Assembly: GCF_025725645.1 (NCBI RefSeq)
Contig: NZ_CP107007.1
Span: forward strand, 186,001 to 250,000
DNA length: 64,000 nt
Origin: Halomonas sp. GD1P12
GTDB taxonomy: Bacteria > Pseudomonadota > Gammaproteobacteria > Pseudomonadales > Halomonadaceae
Direction of reading: 5' to 3'
Shown: in pieces, positions 43,976 to 53,797 of the stretch
Layout of the letters: each line of letters starts with the position of its first letter
How positions within the stretch are numbered: the first letter of the stretch is position 1
Program-made: the position numbers and the translations under genes
Notes under the pieces: model-generated
The model's database searches: none
What the model was told of the DNA's origin: nothing
The model's input: only the letters and a program-made list of their open reading frames with translations

Positions 43976-45213
43976 CAGGTCACCTCCGTGCGGGTCTGAA
44001 AGCGCGGGTCGCGATACTCGCCGCTCTCGACGACCTCGCGGAACTGCTCGGCGGCGTGCCAGACATCGGCGTGGCTGAGATAGAGCGGGGTGAAGCCGAA
44101 ACGCATCAACCCGGGCTCGCGGTAGTCGCCGATCACGCCGCGTTTGATCAATGCCTGCACGATGGCGTAGCCGTGCTCACGCTGCACCAGGCCCACCTGG
44201 CTTCCGCGCTGGGCCGGGGCGGGCGTGATGTCCTCGATGCCGTGGGCCTCGAAAAGATCGGCAAGGCAGGCGCGAAACAGATCGGTCAGCGCCAGGCTTT
44301 TGGCACGTAGTGCGGCCATGTCCACCTGTTGCCATAGCTTCAATGAGGCTTCGAGCGGGGCGTAGGCCAGCGCCGAGTGGGTGCCGGTACGAAAACGCGT
44401 CATCCCCGAGGCGGGCGCGTAGTCGGCGTCAAAGGCGAAAGGCTTGGCGTGGCCGTGCCAGCCCGACAGCGGCTGCCATCCGGCCTGCTGGCGATCGCTG
44501 CGCACGTAAACAAAGCCGGGCGCGCCCGGGCCGCCGTTGAGGTACTTGTAGGTGCAGCCCACAGCGTAACGGGCGCCGCTGCCGGCAAGGTCGACCGCTA
44601 AAGCGCCTGCCGAGTGGGCCAGATCCCAGATCACTTCGGCGCCCTTTGCGTGAATGCGGCGGTTGACCTCCGCCATGTCGCGCAGCTGGCCGGTACGGTA
44701 GTTGACCTGACTCAGCACCACCACCGCGACCTGATCGCTCAGATGCTCCTCAAGCGCTGCACCTTCGGGCAGTACGCCGTGCTCAAAGCCGGCGCTGTGG
44801 CAGAACCCCTCGGCGATGTAGCCATCGGCGGGGAAGTTGCCGCCTTCGCTGAGGATGATCGGCCTGGCGCGCTCCTGGGACTCGGTAATGTAGCCCAGCA
44901 GCTTGAACAGGTTGAGGGTAATGGTGTCGCTGACCAGAACCTCACCCTCGCTGGCGCCGATCAGCGGTGCCAGCAGGTTGCCAAGGCGCTCGGGGGCATC
45001 GAACCAGCCCTGGTTCCAGCCACCGATCAACGAGTCGCGCCACTGGTCCCGCGTTGCATCGAGGGCCTCGCGGGCGGCGTTTGGCTGCGCGCCCAGCGAG
45101 TTGCCATCGAGGTAGAGCATGCCGTCGGGCAGGGCGAAGTGAGCCTTGAAATCGGCAAGCGTGTCCTGGTCGTCCAGCGTTTGGGCGTCGGTGAGCGTGG
45201 GGCGCATCGGCAT
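43975..45213 (-). CDS. kynU: Kynureninase
   Basis: A 412-aa fold-type I PLP enzyme that cleaves kynurenine to anthranilate and alanine. The PLP lysine is K223 in GCTYKYLNGGPG. Other family segments: YLDGNSLGAQPNAAREALDA, SEGGNFPADGYI, WDLAHSAGALAVDLAGSGAR and GMTRFRTGTHSALAYAPLEA. First gene of the kyn operon, divergent from the AsnC-type regulator. Confidence 0.97.
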   Translation of the reverse strand: MPMRPTLTDAQTLDDQDTLADFKAHFALPDGMLYLDGNSLGAQPNAAREALDATRDQWRDSLIGGWNQGWFDAPERLGNLLAPLIGASEGEVLVSDTITLNLFKLLGYITESQERARPIILSEGGNFPADGYIAEGFCHSAGFEHGVLPEGAALEEHLSDQVAVVVLSQVNYRTGQLRDMAEVNRRIHAKGAEVIWDLAHSAGALAVDLAGSGARYAVGCTYKYLNGGPGAPGFVYVRSDRQQAGWQPLSGWHGHAKPFAFDADYAPASGMTRFRTGTHSALAYAPLEASLKLWQQVDMAALRAKSLALTDLFRACLADLFEAHGIEDITPAPAQRGSQVGLVQREHGYAIVQALIKRGVIGDYREPGLMRFGFTPLYLSHADVWHAAEQFREVVESGEYRDPRFQTRTEVT

Positions 45214-45267
45214 ATCCTGTCGTGTCGAAGAGTCACCCCTAGTGTAAGACGAGCGGCGCGCTGCCGA

Positions 45268-45310
45268 TTTGCTTTGTTTTGCGTATTATTGGCAGTTAAT
45301 GAAAAGCAAA
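45268..45310. promoter_or_regulatory. Inverted repeat between kynU and its regulator
   Basis: The 8-bp arms TTTGCTTT (45268-45275) and AAAGCAAA (45303-45310) are separated by 27 AT-rich bases in the 123-base divergent intergenic region. This is a plausible binding site for the AsnC/Lrp-type regulator. Confidence 0.45.
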
Positions 45311-45336
45311 TGAGATTTTCCAAGGAGATATGCAAT

Positions 45337-45804
45337 ATGTATGCGCCTGACGCCTTTGATCGCCGTTTGCTGCACACCCTGCAGCGTGCGCCCCGACAGA
45401 CGCTTACGGAGCTGGCCGAGCGCGTGAACCTCTCCCCCAGCCAGTGCTCGCGACGCATTGCCCGGCTCGAAGCGAACGGGGTCATTCAGGGCCACGCCTT
45501 GCGGCTGGCGCCGGAGGCGCTGGGGCTCATGGTGACGGCGTTCATCACGATATCGATGGACAAGTCACGGCTGGGCTCACCGCGTGAAACGATCGCCTCA
45601 TTGCTGGCCCGCGACGAAGTGATCGATTGCCACTCCACCACCGGAAGCCACGATTTCATCCTCAAGGTGAAGGTGGCGGATCTCGCCGAGCTTTCCCACT
45701 TTCTGTCGTCGGTAGTGAGTCCGATTCCGGGGGTACTGAACGTTGAAACCCAGGTGGCGCTGGAGTGCTTCAAGGAAGCCGGCCCGCTCAAGGTCATGTA
45801 CTGA
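45337..45804 (+). CDS. kynR: AsnC/Lrp-family regulator of the kynurenine genes
   Basis: A 155-aa regulator with an N-terminal helix-turn-helix (about residues 6-60, LTELAERVNLSPSQCSRRIA) and a C-terminal RAM ligand-binding domain (about 70-145, TTGSHDFILKVKVADLAEL). The start is ATG 45337 behind AAGGAGATATGC. Divergence from kynU and the family match KynR of Pseudomonas, which responds to kynurenine; the gene name rests on this context. Confidence 0.85.
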   Translation: MYAPDAFDRRLLHTLQRAPRQTLTELAERVNLSPSQCSRRIARLEANGVIQGHALRLAPEALGLMVTAFITISMDKSRLGSPRETIASLLARDEVIDCHSTTGSHDFILKVKVADLAELSHFLSSVVSPIPGVLNVETQVALECFKEAGPLKVMY

Positions 45805-46065
45805 ACACGGCCTTGTCGCAAACGTGTTCACATACCGCTTTACGCGTTAAATGTTTAATTCGTATTAAAAAATAAAAACATTAGTAAATGTTGATTTTTA
45901 TTCTCTCATCCATGAAACGTTAAGATTTATGTCATACAACTCCGTTAGGGTTTCCATCGCCAAGGGACAGGCCGTTGATCGAGTGGCGGATTCACTGCGC
46001 CGGCCACGCGCTTATTTTTAAAAGATCAGGCAGCACGACGGCTGCTCACTGCAATGGGAACGTTC

Positions 46066-47070
46066 ATGTTTAAGAAAACGCTACTGGCGCTGACGCTGGG
46101 TGGTTTGTTCGCGGGCGCCACCGCTCAGGCCGCCACGGTTTATGACGAAGACGGCACGAAAGTCGATCTTTACGGCCGCATCGCCATGGGGTTCGAAGGC
46201 GGTGGTGTGGGCGACGGTGTGGACAACGGCGCGGAGTTTCGTGATTTCAGCTCGCGCCTGGGCTTCAAACTGAGCCAGCAGGTCACGCGCGACTTGACCG
46301 CCTTTGGCCGCCTGGAGTGGCGCTTCAACGGTGACGAGCGCAGCCGCCCCGGCTTCAAGGAAGTGCGCAAGAGCTACATCGGTATCGAAAGCGACACCTT
46401 CGGTACCTTCACCGCAGGCAACTTCGACAGTTTCTACGATAACTACGTCATGACGCCGTTCGACGTGTACGTCGCCGAAGGCTACGAGTTTGCCGGTGGC
46501 GGCCTGCAGGCCCGCGGCGACTCGATCGGTTACGAGTCACCGAACCTCAACGGTTTCCAGGTCGTATTGGCGGTCAAGCATTTCTCCGAGCGCGGCCTGA
46601 CTGAAGCTGAACAGACCGAGCGCGGCAGCGGCGTCTCTTCCCAGGGCGGCGTGGTCTATACGACCGGTCCGGTACGGCTGGCTCTCGGCGTGGTGGACGA
46701 CGATATTCGCGGTGGCGGCAACAACCAGACCCGCGTGGGCGGCACCGCAGCCTTCGAGGTTTCCGAAGATTTCCAGCTGCGCGCAGGCTTTGAAACCCGC
46801 GATGACAGCGACGTCTACGGCGGTGGGTTCGACCGCTACGGACTTGGCGCGACCTACGCCTTTAACGCGACCGCCTTTTACGGCGATGTCTACCATATCG
46901 ATGCCGACGACGTCGACGGGACGCGCAATGCCTGGGCACTGGGCACGCTGCACAACCTGACCGACAATTTCGATGTGTTCCTGGAGCTTTACGACGGTGA
47001 CCGCGACTCGGTCGATGAGATCGACGACGAAGACCTCTACTACGCCCTGGGCGCTCGCTACTACTTCTAA
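46066..47070 (+). CDS. OmpC/OmpF-type outer-membrane porin
   Basis: A 334-aa general porin. Signal peptide about residues 1-22 (MFKKTLLALTLGGLFAGATA, cleaved after AQA). The mature protein begins ATVYDEDGTKVDLYGR, shows the alternating pattern of a beta-barrel and the RKSYIGIESDTFGTFTAGNF loop-3 region, and ends YYALGARYYF with the C-terminal aromatic required for BAM assembly. It is acidic, as in halophiles. The start is ATG 46066 behind GGGAACG; an in-frame ATG at 46054 is less likely. An AACATT-AGTA-AATGTT dyad lies at 45877-45892 in the AT-rich upstream region. Confidence 0.92.
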   Translation: MFKKTLLALTLGGLFAGATAQAATVYDEDGTKVDLYGRIAMGFEGGGVGDGVDNGAEFRDFSSRLGFKLSQQVTRDLTAFGRLEWRFNGDERSRPGFKEVRKSYIGIESDTFGTFTAGNFDSFYDNYVMTPFDVYVAEGYEFAGGGLQARGDSIGYESPNLNGFQVVLAVKHFSERGLTEAEQTERGSGVSSQGGVVYTTGPVRLALGVVDDDIRGGGNNQTRVGGTAAFEVSEDFQLRAGFETRDDSDVYGGGFDRYGLGATYAFNATAFYGDVYHIDADDVDGTRNAWALGTLHNLTDNFDVFLELYDGDRDSVDEIDDEDLYYALGARYYF

Positions 47071-47143
47071 CGTGCCGGTAATCCCTGGCGCCGTTTCACC
47101 GAGGTAGGGCGCCGGTAGGCGGGCACTGTTGATCGATCCTTTT

Positions 47144-47174
47144 GGCCGGTACGGGCAGTCGTACCGGCCTTTTT
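47144..47174 (+). terminator. Terminator after the porin gene
   Basis: A 10-bp stem GGCCGGTACG / CGTACCGGCC with loop GGCAGT followed by TTTTT. It overlaps the 3' flank of the convergent aldo/keto reductase. Confidence 0.95.
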
Positions 47175-47177
47175 GCA

Positions 47178-48257
47178 TCAGCGCTCGTCGTCGCGCTGGT
47201 CGATGGTCTTTTTATAGCCGTCGATGAAGGGCTGTTCGGCCCTGTCGATACGGTCCATACCGGCCACCACCCGGTGCCAATAGGGATACTGCGGCGCCGG
47301 GCGCGTGGCCGCCTCGATGCGCTCGACCTCCTCCGCTGTGAGCGTCATCTCGGCGGCCGCGAGATCGTCCTTTAAGTGCTCTTCACTGCGTGCGCCGACG
47401 ATCAGGGAGGTCACGCCGGGGCGGTCTTTCAGCCAGGCCAGGCAGGTGCGCGGAATCGAGGCGCCGTGGGCTTCGCCGATCTCGGCCAGAAGCTCGATGA
47501 TGTCGTAAGCGCGCGCCATGTCGTGCACGTAGGGCTCCGGCCAGCCGTTGCCCTGGCGGGTGCCTTCCGGCGCCTTCTGGCCGCGGCGCACCTTGCCGTT
47601 GAAGAGCCCTTCACCCAGTGGCCCCCACACCAGCGTGCCGACGTTCTGGTCGATGGCCAACGGCATCAGCTCGTACTCCGCCTCGCGGGACTCCGGCGTG
47701 TAGTAGATCTGCTGGCTAATGGGCCCCGCCAGGTTATGAAACTCGGCTTTGCCCAGCGTCTTCATCATCTGCCAGCCGGTGAAGTTGGAGGTGCCGTGGT
47801 AGCGGATCTTGCCGCTCTGAATCAGGTGATCCAGCGCGTAGAGCATCTCCTCGACCGGTGTGACGCCGTCCCAGTTGTGGATCTGGTAAAGGTCGATATG
47901 GTCGGTGCCCAGGCGCTTCAAACTCGCCTCGCAGGCCTGGATCAGGTGATAGCGCGAAAAACCGCTGTGGTTGGGGTTATCCCCTAGCGGGCTTCGCGCC
48001 TTGGAAGCGAGGATGACGTCCTGGCGCTTGTCGCCCAGGGCCTTGCCGACGATCTCCTCGGACTCGCCCATCGAGTAGAGATCGGCGGTATCGATCATGT
48101 TCACGCCGGCATCGAGGGCCATGTCGATCTGGCGTTTGGCGCCGTTTACATCGACGCTCGCCGCCTTCTCGAAGCCGCCGCTGCCGCCAAACGGTACGGT
48201 GCCCAGCACGATTTCCGAGACCAACAGGCCTGAATTTCCCAACGGACGATATTTCAT
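47178..48257 (-). CDS. Aldo/keto reductase
   Basis: A 359-aa NADPH-dependent oxidoreductase with a TIM barrel. The catalytic tetrad can be placed in MIDTADLYSMGESE (Asp, Tyr), VILASKAR (Lys) and LYQIHNWDGV (His). SLIVGARSEEHLKDDL is the cofactor-binding segment. Closest to the AKR family that includes Tas-like and potassium-channel-beta-like enzymes. The substrate is unknown, and the gene stands alone. Confidence 0.92.
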   Translation of the reverse strand: MKYRPLGNSGLLVSEIVLGTVPFGGSGGFEKAASVDVNGAKRQIDMALDAGVNMIDTADLYSMGESEEIVGKALGDKRQDVILASKARSPLGDNPNHSGFSRYHLIQACEASLKRLGTDHIDLYQIHNWDGVTPVEEMLYALDHLIQSGKIRYHGTSNFTGWQMMKTLGKAEFHNLAGPISQQIYYTPESREAEYELMPLAIDQNVGTLVWGPLGEGLFNGKVRRGQKAPEGTRQGNGWPEPYVHDMARAYDIIELLAEIGEAHGASIPRTCLAWLKDRPGVTSLIVGARSEEHLKDDLAAAEMTLTAEEVERIEAATRPAPQYPYWHRVVAGMDRIDRAEQPFIDGYKKTIDQRDDER

Positions 48258-48351
48258 GTCGACACATCCCTGCTCAACGAAAGTGGTATTGCCTGAAGGC
48301 GAGCAATTAGCCTAGGAGATGCGCCGGGTTTGTCAAAGCGGCCCGTTTGGA

Positions 48352-49164
48352 TCAGATGACACGCTTGCGAATCTGCGAGGAGAGCTGTTCAAAGCCGATC
48401 ACCACCACCAGAATCAGCAGAATGATGGCCAGCGCCCGGTCATAGTTGAAAAGGCGCATCGAGGCGGCAAGCTCCACGCCGATACCGCCGGCGCCCACCA
48501 GCCCCAGAGTAACCGCCGAGCGCAGCGCCTTTTCGACGCTATAAAGGCTGGTGGCGGTCATCGAGGCCAGGGTTTCCGGCAAAATCGCCCCGCCGATCAC
48601 CGAGAGCTTGCCGGCGCCGGTGGCGCTTAGCGCCTCCGAAGGGCCGGGGTGAACCTCCTCGATGCGCTCGGAGAAAAACCGCGCCGCAAAGCCGATGGTG
48701 TCCATGATGATGGCGAGCACCCCGGCCATGGGGCCAAGGCCCACGGCGACGACGAAAATCAGCGCCCAGATCAGATCCGGGATGGTGCGCATGGTGGCGA
48801 TCACAAGTCGTGCCACACTGCGCACCCAGGGGAAGGGCGAGGTGTTGCGCGCGGCCAGAAGCGCAAAGGGCACGCTCAGAATCACCCCAAAGGTCACGCC
48901 GACAATGGCGATATTGAGCGTTTCGAACATCGACCAGGCGAGCACGTCGAAGCGGCTGACGTTCGGTGGAAAGGCGCGACCAACGAAATGGCCCAGGTTC
49001 ACCGCGCCGCGTAGAAGCCGCTCCAGGGTGACATTGGTGCTCGAAAGCCCCTGAAGAAGAAGCGCCAGAAAGCCAAGGCCCAACGCCCAGGTAAACAGCG
49101 AAGGCCGCTTGAAGCGTGGCGGTAGCGGCGTCGAGGCGCCGGCGGTAGAGGATTGCTGTGACAT
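48352..49164 (-). CDS. phnE: Phosphonate-type ABC transporter permease
   Basis: A 270-aa permease with about six helices and the coupling motif around LGLVGAGGIGVELAASMRLF. TMRTIPDLIWALIFVVAVGL is typical of PhnE. It lies downstream of phnD and phnC on the same strand. Only one PhnE is present, and no C-P lyase or phosphonatase gene is in the window. Confidence 0.9.
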   Translation of the reverse strand: MSQQSSTAGASTPLPPRFKRPSLFTWALGLGFLALLLQGLSSTNVTLERLLRGAVNLGHFVGRAFPPNVSRFDVLAWSMFETLNIAIVGVTFGVILSVPFALLAARNTSPFPWVRSVARLVIATMRTIPDLIWALIFVVAVGLGPMAGVLAIIMDTIGFAARFFSERIEEVHPGPSEALSATGAGKLSVIGGAILPETLASMTATSLYSVEKALRSAVTLGLVGAGGIGVELAASMRLFNYDRALAIILLILVVVIGFEQLSSQIRKRVI

Positions 49165-49175
49165 GATCGTCTCGG

Positions 49176-49976
49176 TCAGGTAGCGGCGAAAGCGCCATGT
49201 GAGGACGGCGCGGCGGTCTGGTCGACGCGGGTGTCGCCCTGGTAGAGCGCGCGCATCTCATCACACGACGCCGTAGTGCGTGGCGTATCCAGCACTATCC
49301 GGCCCGCTTTCATGCCCACGATGCGATCGCCGTACTGCTTGGCGAGTTCGAGCTGATGCAGGGTGCAAAGCACCGTCATGCCGCGCTCGATAACGACATC
49401 CAGCAACAGATCGAGTATTTCACGGCCCGCCCGGGGGTCCAGGCTTGCGATAGGCTCGTCGGCGATGATGATCTCGGCGTCCTGCATCAGCGTGCGCGCA
49501 ATGGCGACACGCTGCTGCTGGCCGCCGGAGAGCTCACGGCAGCGCGCCTCGGCCTTGTGGCCAAGCCCCACACGTTCGAGCGAGGCCATGGCGCGCTCAC
49601 GCAGCGGCTCGCTTGCAAGCGAGGACAGCGTGGATAAAAGCCCCAGCCGCTCCCTGCCCAGCGCCCCGAACAGCACGTTTTGAAACACGCTCAGGTTCTG
49701 CACCAGGTTGAACTGCTGGAACACCACGCCCACTTTCTGGCGAAGCGCGCGCAGCTCACCCCCGGAAAGCCGCGATAGCGGCTCTCCCAGCATGATGATT
49801 TCGCCCTGCTCGAAAGGCGTAAGGCCATTCAGGCAGCGCATCAGGGTGGATTTGCCGCAGCCGTTGGCGCCGAGCAGAATTACGCACTCGCCGCGGGCCA
49901 CGGTCAAATCGAGCCCGCGCAGTACGTGGAGCTTGCCGTAATGCTTGTTGAGGCCGGTGGTCGAAATGGCGGTCAT
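49176..49976 (-). CDS. phnC: Phosphonate-type ABC transporter ATPase
   Basis: A 266-aa ATPase with Walker A GANGCGKST, PhnC-type FQQFNLVQNLSVFQNVLFGA, signature ELSGGQQQR and Walker B IIIADEPIASLDP. The start is ATG 49976, ten bases after the phnD stop; an in-frame start at 50048 lies inside phnD. The ribosome binding site is weak, so coupling to phnD is likely. Confidence 0.92.
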   Translation of the reverse strand: MTAISTTGLNKHYGKLHVLRGLDLTVARGECVILLGANGCGKSTLMRCLNGLTPFEQGEIIMLGEPLSRLSGGELRALRQKVGVVFQQFNLVQNLSVFQNVLFGALGRERLGLLSTLSSLASEPLRERAMASLERVGLGHKAEARCRELSGGQQQRVAIARTLMQDAEIIIADEPIASLDPRAGREILDLLLDVVIERGMTVLCTLHQLELAKQYGDRIVGMKAGRIVLDTPRTTASCDEMRALYQGDTRVDQTAAPSSHGAFAAT

Positions 49977-49986
49977 GGCGGCTGGC

Positions 49987-50871
49987 TCAAAGCGCGATGC
50001 CGGCGGCTTCGTAGGCGCGGCGGACGATATCGTAGTCGGCGTTGTCACGGTCGAAGCTCAGCGAGGAGTCGCGGTTCAGGAATTTGTCCTCGTTGCGCTC
50101 GGTGGCGATCAGTGCCTGCCAGAGTTCGTCGGCGTTGTCGCTCAGGGTATCGCGCAGCGCGCTCTTGCATGCCTGATCCAGCGAGCCGCGCATCACGACC
50201 GGATCACCCGGCAGCGCATCGCTCTGGGCGATTACGCGGTACTCACCAGTGGGATCCATGGCCTGGATTTCGTCTATATCGCGGTTGCCGCCGCCCATGG
50301 CGTCGACGTCACCGTTGACCAGGGCCGCGATGCGCGCATCCCCCGCCATGATGATGTCCAGGTCGCGGTCGATATCGAGCCCGGCGTCCACCAGCATCTG
50401 GCTCGGGAAGATATGGCCGCTGGTCGAGCCGACGTCCTTCAGCGCCACGCGGTGGCCTTCCAGGTCGGCAAGCGTTTCGATATCGCTGTCCGCGGGAACA
50501 TAAAAGCTGCTGCCGTAGTGCGGGCGCTCGATGGTAAACAGAATTTCGATATCGCTCTCCCGGTCGAACAGCACGAACTCCGCAGGACCGGCAAACACCA
50601 GCTCCACGTCGTCGTAGGCAAGCGCGGTGCCGGCGGCGGTGCGGTTACTCAGGCTGAACATGGCAAGCTCGAGGCCGGTCGCGGCTTCGAACGCCTCGGC
50701 GAAAGGGCCGAAAGCCTCGGCCAGCGGGCCCATACCCTCGATGCCGGTATCCGCCATGCGAATTGGGTTCGGGCACACGTTGCTCAAGTCGTCCGCGGCG
50801 AAGGCGGCGGCTGAGAAAACGGTGGACGAAAGGGCAGCGGCAACAGCAGCGGCAAGCAGTGATTTTTTCAT
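49987..50871 (-). CDS. phnD: Phosphonate/phosphite-type ABC transporter substrate-binding protein
   Basis: A 294-aa periplasmic protein. Signal peptide about residues 1-26 (MKKSLLAAAVAAALSSTVFS, cleaved near AFA). The mature part has the PhnD-type segments ELVFAGPAEFVLFDRESD and VALKDVGSTSGHIFPSQMLV, which bind the phosphonate or phosphite group. The ligand is not determined; phosphite, phosphate or a phosphonate all fit. The start is ATG 50871. Divergent from the 5'-nucleotidase gene, with PhoB-like repeats between. Confidence 0.9.
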   Translation of the reverse strand: MKKSLLAAAVAAALSSTVFSAAAFAADDLSNVCPNPIRMADTGIEGMGPLAEAFGPFAEAFEAATGLELAMFSLSNRTAAGTALAYDDVELVFAGPAEFVLFDRESDIEILFTIERPHYGSSFYVPADSDIETLADLEGHRVALKDVGSTSGHIFPSQMLVDAGLDIDRDLDIIMAGDARIAALVNGDVDAMGGGNRDIDEIQAMDPTGEYRVIAQSDALPGDPVVMRGSLDQACKSALRDTLSDNADELWQALIATERNEDKFLNRDSSLSFDRDNADYDIVRRAYEAAGIAL

Positions 50872-50923
50872 GAGAGCTCTCGGCAAAAGGAAGTATCGAG
50901 AGGCAATAGCGTGGCAGGCAAAG

Positions 50924-50961
50924 ATGACAGTCGTGTGTAGCCGGGTTGACCCAGCGTTGAC
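50924..50961 (-). promoter_or_regulatory. PhoB-box-like repeats upstream of phnD
   Basis: On the minus strand a perfect Pho half-site CTGTCAT (50924-50930) lies near two GTCAAC repeats (50945-50950 and 50956-50961) with the 11-base period of a Pho box. The individual half-sites are imperfect, so this is a candidate only. Confidence 0.4.
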
Positions 50962-51087
50962 GCCGATTTTCGAGTTAAACCAGGCGGCGGGGGATTAATA
51001 ATCGTCACGAATGCTGGTAATAGTGAAGCGTCGCTTACAAGCCCGGCGCGAGTGCGCCGTACAACTCCCGCTTTAAAAGGAAACACC

Positions 51088-52725
51088 ATGTCGTTATCGA
51101 GAACCGGATGGGCCATCGCCGCGCTGGCGTTTTCCCCGGGCGTGCTGGCCGCGCCCTTCACGCTGACGATTTATCACACCAACGATTTTCACGGGCGCAC
51201 TGACCAGTATCCGCCGCTTGTCAGCGCCCTCGAACAGGCGCGCAGCGAGTTCGGCGAGGGGCTGTTGCTCGACGCGGGCGATATTTTCTCCGGCACGCTC
51301 TACTTCAACGCGTTCAAGGGGCTGGACGCCGTCGAGTTCATGAATACGATGGGCTATGACGCGTTTGTGCCCGGCAATCACGAGTTCGACCTGAACGACC
51401 CGGAACAGGGCCACCAGGCCCTGGTGGCTCTGTTCGAGGCCGCCGAGTTTCCCATTCTGGGCGCCAATCTGGACTTTTCCGGCGCGCCGGAGTTCAGCGA
51501 GCGGCTGGGGGATTCGGTCAGCGCTGCGCCGCAGCCGGGGCATCTGTATGACGGCGTGATCCTCGAGCAGGGCGGCGAGCGCATTGGCGTGTTCGGGCTC
51601 AGCACCCCGTCGAGCGAGACCGTTTCGAGCCCGGGCAACGTCACCATTGGTGACTACCGCGCGGCGGCCGAGGCGATGGTCGCGGCGTTTGAAGCCCAGG
51701 GGATCGACAAGATCGTCGCGCTGACGCATCTGGGCTTCGATAGCGACCCGGCGGTGGGCAACGACCTGCTGCTTGCCCAGCACGTCGAGGGGATCGACGT
51801 GATCATCGGCGGGCACAGCCACACCCGGCTCGAGTCGCCCGTGACCGTGGCCGAGAACGACCGGGGCGAGGCGAAAGCGCCCACGGTCATCGGCCAAGCT
51901 GGCGAGTACGGCCAGTACCTGGGGGTCATGCAGGTCACCTTCGATGACGACGGTGTGGTAACGGAGGCCAGCGGCGAACTGCTGGCGGCGGAAGACTTCG
52001 AGCCGGACACCGATGCCGCCGCGATGCTCGCGCCGTATACCGCCCAAATCGAAGCGCTGCGCGATGCCGAAGTGGGCGTGACACTCGCCGAGGCCTTGCC
52101 CAACCCGCGTCACGGCAGCGGCGACGAACAGAGCGTGCGCGCCAACGAAACCGCGCTGGGCAATTTGATCGCGGATGGCCAGCTGGCCGCCGCGCGCCGG
52201 GTGAACCCGCAGACCGTGCTGGCGCTGCAAAACGGCGGCGGCGTGCGCGAGCCGATCCCCGCCGGCCCCGTGACCGTGGGCGAGTTGATCGCCGTGCAGC
52301 CCTTCGGTAACCGTTTGACACTAATGGACCTGACCGGCGCCGAGCTTCTGGAAACCTTCGAGATCGCCCTGGCCGGCGCCCCGGAGGAGAGCGGCGCGTT
52401 CCTGCACGTCTCCCAGGGCACCGAGGTGGTGTATAACAGCGCCAAACCGGCCGGCGAGCGGGTGGTGAGCCTGAAGGTGACCGAGAACGGCGCGCTCACC
52501 GCTATCGACCCGGCGCGCACCTATGTAGTCGCCACCAACAACTTCACCGCCGCCGGCGGCGACAGCCACACCGCGCTTGAAGGCGCCCATGAGAGTGACC
52601 GCAGCCACATCGTCGGCAATACCGACTGGGAAATGCTGCGCGACTATCTGGTGGAGCAGGGCGAGATCGCGCCCCGGGTGGAAGGGCGCATTGTCGATGT
52701 GGCAGAGGGAGACGTGGGCGAGTGA
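51088..52725 (+). CDS. Periplasmic 5'-nucleotidase/metallophosphoesterase
   Basis: A 545-aa exported enzyme of the UshA/5'-nucleotidase family. Signal peptide about residues 1-21. The dinuclear metal site is complete: IYHTNDFHGR, LLDAGDIFSG, VPGNHEFD and IGGHSHTRL. The C-terminal substrate domain has NGGGVREPIPAGPVTVG and ATNNFTAAGGDSHTAL. It releases phosphate from nucleotides. The start is ATG 51088 with an AAAAGGAAAC ribosome binding site. It diverges from phnD and ends 15 bases from the convergent ugpC. Confidence 0.93.
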   Translation: MSLSRTGWAIAALAFSPGVLAAPFTLTIYHTNDFHGRTDQYPPLVSALEQARSEFGEGLLLDAGDIFSGTLYFNAFKGLDAVEFMNTMGYDAFVPGNHEFDLNDPEQGHQALVALFEAAEFPILGANLDFSGAPEFSERLGDSVSAAPQPGHLYDGVILEQGGERIGVFGLSTPSSETVSSPGNVTIGDYRAAAEAMVAAFEAQGIDKIVALTHLGFDSDPAVGNDLLLAQHVEGIDVIIGGHSHTRLESPVTVAENDRGEAKAPTVIGQAGEYGQYLGVMQVTFDDDGVVTEASGELLAAEDFEPDTDAAAMLAPYTAQIEALRDAEVGVTLAEALPNPRHGSGDEQSVRANETALGNLIADGQLAAARRVNPQTVLALQNGGGVREPIPAGPVTVGELIAVQPFGNRLTLMDLTGAELLETFEIALAGAPEESGAFLHVSQGTEVVYNSAKPAGERVVSLKVTENGALTAIDPARTYVVATNNFTAAGGDSHTALEGAHESDRSHIVGNTDWEMLRDYLVEQGEIAPRVEGRIVDVAEGDVGE

Positions 52726-52740
52726 GTGCTTGCTTGCACC

Positions 52741-53796
52741 TCAGTCGGTGCGCTGGCCGCTTTCCTGATTGAACGGGTGCAGGGCGCTGCGGGCCACATA
52801 AAAGCGCAGCGTCTCGCCTTCCTTCACCGGGGGGGAGCCTGAGCTGGTGCGGATCACCGTAGGCTGCTCGCTGCCCGCCAGGCGCACGTAAAGATGGCTT
52901 TCGGCGCCGGCGGCCTCGAAAAGCTCCAGGGTGGAATCGACCACCAGGTGTGGGGCGTTGGGCGGGGTCAAGCGCATGTCGTCCGGGCGGATGCCGACGA
53001 TATCGGTGCCGGCGGGCAGGTCGTCGAGCAGGTTGTCGGCGCTTCGCGTGGCCAGATACTCGACCGGCAGCATGTTCATTGCCGGTGAGCCGATGAAGCC
53101 GGCCACGAACATGCTCGCCGGGCGGTTGAAGATCTCCATGGGCGTGCCCACCTGCTCGATCTGCCCGGCGTTGAGCACCACCAGGCGGTCGCCCAGGGTC
53201 ATCGCCTCGAGCTGGTCGTGAGTGACGTAGAGGCTGGTGGTCTTCAAGCGGCGCTGCAGCTTTCGGATCTCCACGCGCATTTGCACGCGCAGCTTGGCAT
53301 CCAGATTCGATAGCGGCTCGTCGAACAGAAACGCCGCCGGCTCGCGCACCAGCGCCCGGCCCATGGCCACGCGCTGACGCTGGCCGCCGGAGAGGTTGCG
53401 CGGCTTGCGCTGGAGGTACTCTTCGATTTCGAGCATCTTCGCGGCCTTGCGCACCCGCTCCTCGATCGCGGGTTTCTTGAAACCGCGGTTTTTCAGCCCG
53501 TAAGCGAGGTTGTTGTACACCGTCATGTGCGGGTAGAGCGCGTAGTTTTGAAACACCATGGCGATGTCGCGCTCGGCCGGCTCCAATGTGTTGACCACCC
53601 GGTCGCCGATCTTGAGGGTGCCCTCGGAAATCGTTTCGAGCCCCGCCACCATGCGTAAAAGCGTGGATTTGCCGCAGCCTGACGGGCCCACCAGCACCAC
53701 GAACTCGCCGTCCTCGATGGCAAGGTCGACGCCTTTGACGGCCTGCACGCCGCCGGCGTAGGTTTTCTTGATCCCTTCCAGGGTCACACTGGCCAT
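52741..53796 (-). CDS. ugpC: sn-Glycerol-3-phosphate ABC transporter ATPase
   Basis: A 351-aa MalK-type ATPase: Walker [10 protein letters not shown], signature NLSGGQRQR, Walker [14 protein letters not shown], switch His in [10 protein letters not shown], and a C-terminal TOBE regulatory region (about residues 235-340). The assignment to Ugp rests on the neighbouring ugpB, ugpA and ugpE. Last gene of the operon, starting two bases after ugpE ends. Confidence 0.93.
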   Translation of the reverse strand: MASVTLEGIKKTYAGGVQAVKGVDLAIEDGEFVVLVGPSGCGKSTLLRMVAGLETISEGTLKIGDRVVNTLEPAERDIAMVFQNYALYPHMTVYNNLAYGLKNRGFKKPAIEERVRKAAKMLEIEEYLQRKPRNLSGGQRQRVAMGRALVREPAAFLFDEPLSNLDAKLRVQMRVEIRKLQRRLKTTSLYVTHDQLEAMTLGDRLVVLNAGQIEQVGTPMEIFNRPASMFVAGFIGSPAMNMLPVEYLATRSADNLLDDLPAGTDIVGIRPDDMRLTPPNAPHLVVDSTLELFEAAGAESHLYVRLAGSEQPTVIRTSSGSPPVKEGETLRFYVARSALHPFNQESGQRTD

Positions 53797-53797
53797 G

